In this document: one piece after another, positions 6,110 to 12,869 of the stretch | Layout: each line of letters begins with the position of its first letter | How positions within the stretch are numbered: position 1 is the stretch's first letter | NCBI GenBank assembly: GCA_030042885.1 | Contig: JASHYW010000075.1 | Span: 1 to 14,918 of the forward strand | DNA length: 14,918 bases | Direction of reading: 5' to 3' | Origin: Streptosporangiaceae bacterium | GTDB taxonomy: Bacteria; Actinomycetota; Actinomycetes; Streptosporangiales; Streptosporangiaceae | Program-made: the position numbers and the translations under genes | The notes under the pieces: model-generated | Told to the model about the DNA's origin: nothing | Database searches by the model: none | What the model saw: only the letters and a program-made list of their open reading frames with translations

Positions 6110-7654
6110 TCAGGAGGCCTTGCGCCGGGTGGTCTCCGTCCCGTCTGCTCCTCGCAGCCGGTCCGCGGCGGCAGGCCGCTCGCGGCCGATCCGCTGCGCC
6201 GCCTGCTCGCCACCGATATCCTGGCCCGCCCTGGTCCTGCGCCGCCGCCCGGGCCTTCCGGCCTGCTCGCTGGTCCGGCCGCCATGCCGCGCGGAACCGG
6301 CGCGCCCTGGCCGCGTGGCGCGCGGCGAGCGGATCCGGCCGGTCTCGCCGATATCCTCGATGGCTTCGGCCTCGAGGCCGGCCCGGTCACGCTTCACGCG
6401 GGGGAGGGTTCCGGTTGCCTCGCGCGGTATGCCGAGCTGGGCGTAGAGATGCTCAGAGGTCGAGTATGTCTCCTCGGGTTCGGGCATGCCCAGGCCGAGG
6501 GCGTCATTGATGAGCTTCCACCGGTGCATGTCCCGCCAGTCGACGAAGGTGACGGCGACACCGGCCCGCCCGGCCCGTCCGGTCCTGCCGATGCGGTGGA
6601 CGTAGGTCTTCTCGTCGTCCGGGCAGTCGTAGTTCACCACGTGCGTGACGTCGTCCACGTCGAGGCCGCGGGCGGCCACCTCGGTGGCGGTCAGCACGTC
6701 CACCTTGCCGCTCCGGAACGCGCGCAGCGCGCGTTCCCGCTGACCCTGACCCAGGTCGCCATGCACGGTCGCCACCGCGAAGCCCCGGTCGGACAGCGCG
6801 CTCGCCAGCTGATCCGCAGCCCGCTTGGTATGGCAGAACACCATGGTCAGGCCGCGGTCCCTGGCCTGTAGCACCCGGGCCAGCACTTCGATCTTGTCCA
6901 GCTGGTGAGCCCGGAAGACATGCTGCCGCGTGCCGGGAGCCGACGCGGGCTCGTCGTGACCTTCGGCTCGCACGTTGGTCGGCTGCCGCATGTGACGGCG
7001 GGCGAGCGTGACGACGTCCGCCGGCATGGTCGCGGAGAACAGCATGGTCTGCCTGTCGGACGGGGTAAGCCGGACGATCCGCTCTACATCCGGCAGGAAG
7101 CCCAGGTCGAGCATCTTGTCCGCCTCGTCGAGCACCAGGGCCCGCACCGCGCTCAGGTCCAGGTGACGTCGCTGGGCCAGGTCGAGCAGGCGCCCTGGGG
7201 TGCCGACCACGATGTCCACCCCGGCCGCCAGCGCGTCGATCTGCGGCTCGTAGGCCCGCCCGCCGTACACGGTGAGCACCCGGACGCGGAGGTTGACCGC
7301 GGCCGTGCGCAGGTCGTCGGCGACCTGGATCGCCAGCTCCCTGGTGGGCACCACGACCAGTGCGAGAGGTGACGTGCTGGCCCTCTCGCCCACGAGCTCG
7401 AGCAGCGGGATCCCGAAGGCCAGCGTCTTCCCGGTGCCGGTCCTGGCCTGCCCGATGATGTCCTGGCCGCGCAGCGCCAGCGGGAGGGTGAGCGCCTGGA
7501 TGGGGAAGGTGGTGACGATGCCTGCCGCGGCCAGGCCCGAGCAGATCGCCTCGCTGATTCCGAGATCACGGAACGGGACCGCGTATGGGTCACCGCGGCC
7601 GGTCTCCGCCTCGGCCACATCCCCGTTAGAAGTCTGAGTTGTCAGGGTGTCCAT
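6110..7654 (-). CDS. rhlE: DEAD-box ATP-dependent RNA helicase (RhlE type)
   Basis: 514 residues from ATG 7654. All core motifs are present: Q motif (FPIQALTLP, Q53), Walker A (ARTGTGKT, 70-77), PTREL (103-107), TPGR (152-155), DEAD (176-179), SAT (207-209), VFCHTK (272-277), ARGLDV (328-333) and HRIGRTGR (353-360). A tail of about 75 residues rich in Arg, Gly and Gln follows, as in many RhlE/CsdA-like helicases, probably for RNA contact. Expected roles are RNA unwinding in ribosome assembly and mRNA decay. Its position downstream of TetR and DUF3107 genes matches Rv3208-Rv3208A-Rv3211 (rhlE) of M. tuberculosis. The frame is open upstream to 7915, but the start chosen is where similarity begins; GAAGG directly abuts it, so ATG 7699 is possible. 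The leader is unusually long. Confidence 0.93.
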   Translation of the reverse strand: MDTLTTQTSNGDVAEAETGRGDPYAVPFRDLGISEAICSGLAAAGIVTTFPIQALTLPLALRGQDIIGQARTGTGKTLAFGIPLLELVGERASTSPLALVVVPTRELAIQVADDLRTAAVNLRVRVLTVYGGRAYEPQIDALAAGVDIVVGTPGRLLDLAQRRHLDLSAVRALVLDEADKMLDLGFLPDVERIVRLTPSDRQTMLFSATMPADVVTLARRHMRQPTNVRAEGHDEPASAPGTRQHVFRAHQLDKIEVLARVLQARDRGLTMVFCHTKRAADQLASALSDRGFAVATVHGDLGQGQRERALRAFRSGKVDVLTATEVAARGLDVDDVTHVVNYDCPDDEKTYVHRIGRTGRAGRAGVAVTFVDWRDMHRWKLINDALGLGMPEPEETYSTSEHLYAQLGIPREATGTLPRVKRDRAGLEAEAIEDIGETGRIRSPRATRPGRAGSARHGGRTSEQAGRPGRRRRTRAGQDIGGEQAAQRIGRERPAAADRLRGADGTETTRRKAS

Positions 7655-7998
7655 CCTTCGTCGTGGCCATCCCGGCTGTCCCGGGATCCGGCCCGTCATG
7701 TCTGCAGGCTGCTCGCAGTGACCCGCCACGCTGCGAGCTGCTACCCGAGGGCCGGCTTCGCGCCGTCTTCCGGCGCCCACCCCGCCGTGCCCGGTCAGGG
7801 AGCCCGCTACGTGGCCAGGGACACCGCCGTTTACCGTGGTTCCCCATATGAGCCAGGCCCTGCGCCCGGCATAAACGGCAGCCGACTGGTTCAACGCGAC
7901 GGCTGGTTCCGTCATTCCATTGGCCAGTCATCACCGAGCGTACCAGGAGCGAGCTTGGTCCCCGGTCGCGCGCGCCCGGAACGGCGCATGCCGCCGGC
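7655..7998. other. 344-nt gap between DUF3107 and helicase genes
   Basis: No gene is supported here. It contains an 8-bp perfect inverted repeat, gctcgcag/ctgcgagc (7711-7718 with 7731-7738, 12-nt loop), and a shorter one, atcccgg/ccgggat (7669-7675 with 7681-7687). It presumably holds the promoter and 5' leader of the helicase. A TTGAAC-like -35 on the minus strand (7894-7889) has no matching -10 at standard spacing. Confidence 0.5.
7711..7738 (-). promoter_or_regulatory. Hairpin in the helicase leader
   Basis: An 8-bp perfect stem with a 12-nt loop lies 57-84 nt upstream of the helicase start on its coding strand. Cold-shock-type RNA helicases are often controlled through their leaders, so a structured leader is plausible, but in DNA this GC-rich an 8-bp stem can occur by chance. 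Confidence 0.3.
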
Positions 7999-8232
7999 TC
8001 AGACGATGTTGCCGAACCCGACCCGGCGGGATTCCGCGCCGGCGAATTCCACGTAGGCGATCTTGTCCGCGGGTACCAGGACCTTGCCGCCCTTGGCGAC
8101 CGAGACCGCGAAAACCGACTGCCCGCCCTTCTCCAGGGCAGCGGACAGGTCGCGCTCTATGTCGTCGGCCGGGCTGTCGGTCTCCACGATCAGTTCGCGC
8201 GGAACAGACTGGATTCCGATCTTGACTTCCAT
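7999..8232 (-). CDS. DUF3107 protein (TB9.4-like)
   Basis: 77 residues beginning MEVKIGIQSVPRELIVE and ending in a YVEFAG...RRVGFG segment, the full length of the DUF3107 family found across actinobacteria (M. tuberculosis homologue Rv3208A/TB9.4). The domain starts with a beta strand typical of a small alpha/beta fold; no catalytic motif is visible and the function is unknown. ATG 8232 has GGAAG 8-9 nt upstream. It follows the TetR gene by 22 nt, so the two are likely one transcript, as in mycobacteria. Confidence 0.92.
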   Translation of the reverse strand: MEVKIGIQSVPRELIVETDSPADDIERDLSAALEKGGQSVFAVSVAKGGKVLVPADKIAYVEFAGAESRRVGFGNIV

Positions 8233-8254
8233 ATTTCTTCCATTTCTTCGCCCC

Positions 8255-8878
8255 TCAGTGCTCGCTGCGCGGCCAGCCGCTGATGCCGCGCCACGCCAGC
8301 CTGGCCACGAGCTGCTCGGCGGCCTCCCGCGGGATGCGGTCCTGGGTGCTGAGCCAGTACCTCGCGGTGACCTGCGCCAGGCCCACCATGCCCACGCTCA
8401 GCAGATGCGCCTCCTCCTCATCCAGGCCGGCATCCTGGCTGACCACCTGGCTGACCAGCTCGGCGCACTCCCGCTGGCCCCGTTCCAGCCTGGCCCGGAC
8501 GGCGGCCTCGTTGCCCAGATCCGACTCGAACACCAGCCGGAACGCCTGGCCCTGGCCCGCCACGTACTCGAAGTAGGCGCTGAACGTGGCGGCCACCCGC
8601 TGCTTGTTGTCCGTGGTGGAACGGAGCGCGCCGCGCACGGTTTCCACCAGCGCGTCCATGCTCTCGTCGAGCAGAGCCAGGTAGAGCTCGAGCTTGCCGG
8701 GGAAGTGCTGGTAGAGCACGGGCTTGCTGACCCCTGCCCGCTCGGCGATCTCGTCCATGGCGGCGGCGTGGTACCCCTGGGATACGAACACCTCACGCGC
8801 GGCATCGAGCAACTGCCGCCGCCTTTCATGCCTGGGCAGCCGGGTGCTGCGTGGCCGTGTGTCAGACGTTGCGGTCAA
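8255..8878 (-). CDS. TetR/AcrR-family transcriptional regulator
   Basis: About 207 residues. The N-terminal helix-turn-helix is clear: RRRQLLDAAREVFVSQGYHA, then MDEIAERAGVSKPVLYQHFPGKLELY. The C-terminal all-alpha region is the ligand/dimer domain. It corresponds to Rv3208 of M. tuberculosis by position next to the DUF3107 gene. Start: TTG 8878 has GGAG (8887-8890) at an 8-nt spacing and gives the usual short N-terminal arm; GTG 8902 adds eight residues but lacks a ribosome-binding site. It lies 62 nt downstream of the oxidoreductase gene on the same strand. Target genes and ligand are not evident; no palindromic operator is seen directly before it, though it could bind the TCAAGT-N7-ACTTGA site at 10644-10662 (speculative). 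Confidence 0.9.
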   Translation of the reverse strand: MTATSDTRPRSTRLPRHERRRQLLDAAREVFVSQGYHAAAMDEIAERAGVSKPVLYQHFPGKLELYLALLDESMDALVETVRGALRSTTDNKQRVAATFSAYFEYVAGQGQAFRLVFESDLGNEAAVRARLERGQRECAELVSQVVSQDAGLDEEEAHLLSVGMVGLAQVTARYWLSTQDRIPREAAEQLVARLAWRGISGWPRSEH

Positions 8879-8940
8879 GGTCCGGTCTCCGTGGTCGCGC
8901 ACGGGCAGTTCTGCCGCGTTCGCCCCATCCTAAGCCGCAA

Positions 8941-10491
8941 TCAGCGGTAGTCGTCATCGTCGAAGCCGACCGCGCGCTCCTGCTCGGCCGCATCCGCCTC
9001 GTCCACGTCGAACGGGACTTCATGCGGCGCCACGGGCCCGGTCTCGTCCGCGACGACTTCGGTGTGCTGCTCGATGGCGTCGTCCTCGGGCGTCTCCATG
9101 TCCAATTCGCTCAACAGCCCGAACCCCTTTTCCTCGTGATCGGCCATTCCTGGACGGCTCCCGGTCCCAGCCAGCTCGCGGAACGCTGATTCCAGTGCTT
9201 CCCCGTAGGTAGGGAAGGCATGCACCACGTCGGCCAGGACCGTGACTGGTATTCTGGCCCTGATGGCGAGGGTAACCTCAGCCATCCACCCGGCCGCATC
9301 CGACCCCACCGCAACCGCGCCGACCAGCACCTCGCCGTTGGCGTACAGTTCGAGGCGGCCGGGCTCATCCTGGCCCAGCCGTCCCCTGGCGGTATTCGCC
9401 AGGTCGGCCCTCACCGTGACCAGCCCGGGCCTGGCGACCTCTCCCACGGCGTAGACCGAGGGGCTGGTGAAGACGCACCGCGGAATGGCGCTGTAGTCCG
9501 CTTCGCGCCGCCGGCCGAGGATATTCGCGGCGACCACGCCGGCCTGGTAGCGGCTGGCGTGGGTGTGCGTGATGCCGGTCACATCCCCTGCTGCCCACAC
9601 GCGTCCTGGCCCGTTTCCCGCACCGCTGATGCCGCTCACCCGGCACGAGGTCGTCGTGGGCAGGGCCAGGCCCGGTGCGACGGCGATGCCGAGCGCATCC
9701 AGGCCGAGGCCCGCCAGCCGGGGCCGTCGGCCGGAGGCGAGCAGCAGCCGGTCAGCGTCGAACCGCGTGCCATCTTCCAGCGCGAGCGTGAGGCCGTCCG
9801 GCGTGCGCTCCGCCTTCGTGGCGGCCGAGCCGAGGCAGATCTCGGCACCTGCCCGGCGCAGGGCCGCGGCGAGGATCTCCCCGGCGAAGGTGGGCTCGCC
9901 GGGAAGCAGTCCGGGCTCCGCCTCGACCAGCGTCACCTGTGAGCCGAACGCGGCATAGATCTGCGCGAGCTCACATCCGGCCGGCCCGCCGCCGAGCACG
10001 ATGAGGCGGCGCGGCAGGTCGGGAGAGCACAGGCCCTCGGCGGTGGTCCAGGTGGGTATGTCGGACAGGCCCTCGATCGGCGGCGCGACGGGCTCGCACC
10101 CCGTCGCGATGACCAGGTCTGAGTAGGTCAGTGACACGTTCTCCCCGGCGGCCGCGCCGGGGACCGGCGACACCTCCACCGTGCCCGGACCGGTGATCTG
10201 ACCGGTGCCGCGGATAACGGTGACGCCCGCCTCGATCAGCTGCAGCGCGGCCACGGAATCGTCCAGGCCGCTGGTGACGTCGTCCCGGCGGGCGACCGCG
10301 TCTTCCCACGCTTCGCCGCGCGCCGCCGACAGCAGCAGCGAGTTCGATGGCAGGCAGGCCAGGTAGGGGGATGCCCCGCCGATCAGCCCGGCCTCGACGA
10401 GCGCCACGGACCTGCCGCCCCGGGCCACCTCCCGCGCGACATGCACGCCCGCGGTGCCGCCGCCGAGCACGACTACCTCGAAAGCGCCCAT
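8941..10491 (-). CDS. FAD/NAD-dependent oxidoreductase with degenerate disulfide site (LpdA-like)
   Basis: 516 residues. Layout follows the dihydrolipoamide dehydrogenase/mercuric reductase family: FAD-binding GGGTAG (10-15), ATG (129-131), NAD-binding GGGPAG (167-172) with acidic E190 at the end of the second strand favouring NADH, second FAD contact AAGDVTG (300-306), and a C-terminal dimer domain. The redox site is degenerate: the first Cys of CxxxxC is Ser41 while Cys46 remains, the following Lys is Asn50, and the catalytic HAHPT motif reads HAFPT (424-428). It should therefore not reduce disulfides by the classical mechanism. M. tuberculosis LpdA (Rv3303c), a quinone reductase, also lacks these residues, so quinone or other small-molecule reduction is my inference. 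The last 65 or so residues are a strongly acidic tail ending in DDDDYR. The start at ATG 10491 has GGAGGG just upstream. Confidence 0.88.
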   Translation of the reverse strand: MGAFEVVVLGGGTAGVHVAREVARGGRSVALVEAGLIGGASPYLACLPSNSLLLSAARGEAWEDAVARRDDVTSGLDDSVAALQLIEAGVTVIRGTGQITGPGTVEVSPVPGAAAGENVSLTYSDLVIATGCEPVAPPIEGLSDIPTWTTAEGLCSPDLPRRLIVLGGGPAGCELAQIYAAFGSQVTLVEAEPGLLPGEPTFAGEILAAALRRAGAEICLGSAATKAERTPDGLTLALEDGTRFDADRLLLASGRRPRLAGLGLDALGIAVAPGLALPTTTSCRVSGISGAGNGPGRVWAAGDVTGITHTHASRYQAGVVAANILGRRREADYSAIPRCVFTSPSVYAVGEVARPGLVTVRADLANTARGRLGQDEPGRLELYANGEVLVGAVAVGSDAAGWMAEVTLAIRARIPVTVLADVVHAFPTYGEALESAFRELAGTGSRPGMADHEEKGFGLLSELDMETPEDDAIEQHTEVVADETGPVAPHEVPFDVDEADAAEQERAVGFDDDDYR

Positions 10492-10627
10492 CGCCCTCCG
10501 TCCCCCTCAAACTTCGAGTTGCGGCCCAGCCGGGCCTGGCGCGTTCATCATCTCAGCCGTAGCCGTAAGCTCGCTGGGAGACTCGAGCTAAATCTAGTCG
10601 TGGTAGCGCCCGGACTCATCGAATTCA

Positions 10628-10659
10628 TTGTCGATTAAGTGAATCAAGTCAACTATACT
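10628..10659 (+). promoter_or_regulatory. Candidate ku promoter
   Basis: TATACT at 10654-10659 matches five of six bases of the housekeeping -10 consensus. TTGTCG at 10628-10633 is a possible -35 with a long 20-nt spacer, as in regulator-assisted promoters. The predicted start near 10666 coincides with the left end of palindromic element C, which would make that element the first part of the ku leader. Confidence 0.45.
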
Positions 10660-10662
10660 TGA
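10644..10662. promoter_or_regulatory. Operator-like palindrome TCAAGT-N7-ACTTGA
   Basis: Perfect 6-bp half-sites separated by 7 nt, in the AT-rich island. It overlaps the candidate -10 box TATACT (10654-10659), so a bound protein would block the promoter. The half-site spacing does not fit SoxR, and half-sites are oriented opposite to the HspR HAIR box. Confidence 0.5.
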
Positions 10663-10766
10663 GTTTCAGATCCACACTGCGGGTTCTCGCCGGACCTTAC
10701 GGGCACCGGCCGCTCGCACGGGCTCAACCGGCCCGTGCTCGCTGACCGGTTCTGAATAACACTCAC
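10661..10766 (+). repeat. Palindromic element, copy C (ku leader)
   Basis: Third copy. Ends are gagtttcaga (10661-10670) and tctgaataacactc (10751-10764), which pair apart from a 4-nt insertion. The central stem gcacgggc/gcccgtgc (10716-10723 with 10731-10738) is perfect and is enclosed by accgg/ccggt (10705-10709 with 10746-10750). Identical to copy B at ctcgcacgggc (10713-10723) and almost identical at 10730-10743. It ends 37 nt before the ku start. Confidence 0.7.
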
Positions 10767-10803
10767 GGGGATGTGTCAGTGCCAACCGGGGTAGGTGAAG
10801 ACC

Positions 10804-11760
10804 ATGCGCAGCATATGGGCCGGTGCCATCTCCTTCGGCCTGGTCGTGATCCCGGTGAAGCTCTACGCGGCAACTGAGCAGCGCGACATCACGTTCCGTC
10901 AGGTCCACAGGAAGGACGGGGCCCGGATCCAGTTCCGCCGGGTGTGCACGCTGGACGGGGAGGAAGTCCCCTACTCCGACGTGGCCAAAGGCTACGAGCT
11001 GCCCACCGGTGACATGGTGGTACTGACCGACGAGGACCTCGCCGACCTCCCGCTGGTGACCGCTCACCGGATCGAGGTCCTGCACTTCGCGCCGAGCGTT
11101 CAGGTCGAGCCCATCTACGCGAACAAGAGCTATTACCTGGAGCCCGATCCGACCGGTGCCCGGGCGTACGTCCTGTTCCGCGACGCGCTCGAGAATTCGG
11201 GGAAGGTCGCCGTGGCCAAGGTCGCGCTGCGCCAGCGCGAGGCGCTGGCCGCGCTGCGGGTCAGGGAGGGGGTCATCACGCTGGAGACCCTGCTGTGGCC
11301 CGACGAGGTGCGCAAACCCGATTTCGCGTTCCTCGACGAGGACATCGAGGTCCGCTCGCAGGAGCTGAAGATGGCCGCCTCGCTCATCGACACCATGACC
11401 GAGGATTTCGACCCCGTTCAGTACCACGACACCTACCGTGAGGCCCTCGAAGCCGTCGTCCAGGCCAAGATCGAAGGCAACGAGATCGTCCGCCCGGCCG
11501 GCGTCATCGCCCCGCCCAAGTCCCAGCCCGCCGACCTGACCGAGATACTGCGCGCCAGCGTGGCCGCCCTCAAGTCCGAGCGCGGCACGTCCGGCGGACC
11601 CGCCCCGTCAGACGCCGCGGCCGAACCGGACGGCTCGGCCACGTCCGGCAGGCGGGCCAAGTCCGGCACCCGCGCCAAGGCGGGCCCGGCCGCCAAGGAC
11701 GACACGGCCGCCAAGGACGACACGGCCAAGTCAGCGACCCGCCGCAAGGCCAGCGCGTGA
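10804..11760 (+). CDS. ku: Ku, DNA double-strand-break end-binding protein
   Basis: 318 residues. Begins with the bacterial Ku signature MRSIWAGAISFGLVVIPVKL, followed by conserved blocks (QVHRKDG, EVPYSDVAKGYE, VEPIYANKSYYLEP, KVALRQRE, DTMTEDFDPVQYHDTY) covering the Ku core to about residue 250. The homodimeric ring threads onto DNA ends and recruits LigD for non-homologous end joining; no ligD lies in this window. After the core is a tail of about 65 residues rich in Lys, Ala, Asp and Arg, of the kind that modulates DNA binding in actinobacterial Ku. It includes a doubled AAKDDT unit. ATG 10804 has AGGTGA six nt upstream; GTG 10795 would add three residues. The following hydrolase gene overlaps its stop codon, so the two are co-translated. 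Confidence 0.96.
   Translation: MRSIWAGAISFGLVVIPVKLYAATEQRDITFRQVHRKDGARIQFRRVCTLDGEEVPYSDVAKGYELPTGDMVVLTDEDLADLPLVTAHRIEVLHFAPSVQVEPIYANKSYYLEPDPTGARAYVLFRDALENSGKVAVAKVALRQREALAALRVREGVITLETLLWPDEVRKPDFAFLDEDIEVRSQELKMAASLIDTMTEDFDPVQYHDTYREALEAVVQAKIEGNEIVRPAGVIAPPKSQPADLTEILRASVAALKSERGTSGGPAPSDAAAEPDGSATSGRRAKSGTRAKAGPAAKDDTAAKDDTAKSATRRKASA
11689..11724 (+). repeat. Tandem 18-bp repeat in the ku tail
   Basis: Two exact copies of an 18-bp unit (11689-11706 and 11707-11724) encode AAKDDT twice within the basic/acidic tail of Ku. In-frame units of this sort can change copy number by slippage without breaking the gene. Confidence 0.85.
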
Positions 11761-12803
11761 ACGATGAGCTCGTCCCTGTCGAACCCGTAGCGGCAGGGTC
11801 CGGAGAACCCATCCCGCATTGGCCGGGGGAACTGGTCTCGCTCGGCGACTACCAGGTCTATGTGCGCAGTACGCCCTCGGATATTCCGCAACCGGTTATC
11901 CCTGACTCGGATAGTACGAAACTGGAATATCCAGGAGTGAACGGCTCTGCTCGCGAGCCCGCGCTGTGCGTGCACGGGCTGGAGGGCTCGTCGCGGAACT
12001 GGACCGACCTGATGGACCTGCTACGGTCGCGGCTGGCCTGCGATGCGCTCGATCTGCCCGGCTTCGGCGACTCTCCGCCCCGCCCGGACGGCCGCTACTC
12101 GATCGCCGCCTTCGCGCAGACGGTCATCGCGCTGATCGAACGGCGTGGCCGCGGCCCGGTGCACCTGATCGGCAACTCGCTGGGCGGCGCGGTCTGCGTG
12201 AAGGTCGCGGCCGCCCGCCCGGAACTGGTCAGGACGCTGACCTTGATCTCCCCGGCCCTGCCCGACTCGCGGCCGCGGCTGGACCTGCTGCGGTTCCCGC
12301 TGATATGCCTTCCGCGGGTCGGCACCCGGTTGCTGCGGCGGTACCAGGCCCTGCCGCCGGAGAACCGCGTGGCCGACGTCATCGCCAACTGCTACAGCAA
12401 CCCAGAGCTGTTCTCGCGGGCCCGCTACGCCACGGAGGTCGCCGAACTCTCCCGCCGGGACTCGCTCGGCTACGCCACCGCCGCGCTGGTGGGCTCGATC
12501 CGTACGCTCACCGCCGAGACCCTCCGGAGAGGCCGCCGTTCGGCCTGGCGCGACGCGGCCCGCATCACCGCGCCCTCCCTGGTCGTCTACGGCAGCCACG
12601 ACCGCCTGGTCGGCCCGCGGATGGCAGGCCGGGCCGCGCGCGCGTTCTGTGACGCCAGGATCGTGGTGCTGCCGCGCACCGGCCATGTCGCGCACATGGA
12701 GCACCCGGAGGTGGTGTCGGCCGAGATCAGGGTGCTCCTGGCCGCCGCGAGCCAGCGCGCCGCCGGACGGACGCGGGAATTCCCGCTCGCGCCGGCCGGT
12801 TGA
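11757..12803 (+). CDS. Alpha/beta-fold hydrolase upstream of moeZ
   Basis: 348 residues. Oxyanion strand LCVHGLEGSSRNW, DLPGFGDSPPR, nucleophile elbow GNSLGG (Ser141), VYGSHDRLVGP (Asp282) and TGHVAHMEHP (His310) form a complete triad. Similar hydrolases precede moeZ in Streptomyces as I recall; substrate unknown. GTG 11757 overlaps the ku stop codon as GTGA, implying translational coupling. Residues about 41-60 are encoded by a noticeably AT-richer stretch (11881-11940, 47% GC) and look like an insertion between the first strand (YQVYVRSTP) and the strand leading to the oxyanion loop; they are rich in Pro, Asp and Ser and probably a surface loop. MoeZ starts 66 nt downstream after a hairpin. 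Confidence 0.88.
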   Translation: MNDELVPVEPVAAGSGEPIPHWPGELVSLGDYQVYVRSTPSDIPQPVIPDSDSTKLEYPGVNGSAREPALCVHGLEGSSRNWTDLMDLLRSRLACDALDLPGFGDSPPRPDGRYSIAAFAQTVIALIERRGRGPVHLIGNSLGGAVCVKVAAARPELVRTLTLISPALPDSRPRLDLLRFPLICLPRVGTRLLRRYQALPPENRVADVIANCYSNPELFSRARYATEVAELSRRDSLGYATAALVGSIRTLTAETLRRGRRSAWRDAARITAPSLVVYGSHDRLVGPRMAGRAARAFCDARIVVLPRTGHVAHMEHPEVVSAEIRVLLAAASQRAAGRTREFPLAPAG

Positions 12804-12810
12804 TCGTGGC

Positions 12811-12840
12811 ACGGGGCGGGAACCACGAACCCAGCCCCGT
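12811..12840 (+). terminator. Hairpin between hydrolase and moeZ
   Basis: acggggc/gccccgt (12811-12817 with 12834-12840) extends inward by ggg/ccc across a single bulged A, leaving a 9-nt loop. It may be a terminator after the hydrolase or an attenuator-like leader of moeZ, whose start is 30 nt downstream. No T-run follows. Confidence 0.5.
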
Positions 12841-12869
12841 TCGGATGAAAAGGATCTTTGGAGAGAATC

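Larger units (their letters stand above)
10492..10803. other. Divergent intergenic region between oxidoreductase and ku
   Basis: 312 bases without a gene. It contains an AT-rich island (10621-10670, 32% GC), a -10-like TATACT, a TCAAGT-N7-ACTTGA palindrome and palindromic element copy C. Both flanking genes start here, in opposite directions. Confidence 0.7.

Noticed and set aside
5315..6871. 518-codon plus-strand frame over the hydrolase and helicase
   Set aside because: It is antisense to a DEAD-box helicase with all motifs intact, so it is a shadow frame.
7655..7915. N-terminal extension of the helicase to 7915
   Set aside because: The 87 extra residues have no helicase similarity and look like translated intergenic sequence; only a short extension to ATG 7699 remains possible.
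10644..10662. SoxR or HspR binding site
   Set aside because: SoxR sites have a shorter gap between CAAG and CTTG, and HspR sites have the half-sites in the opposite order; only a generic palindrome can be claimed.
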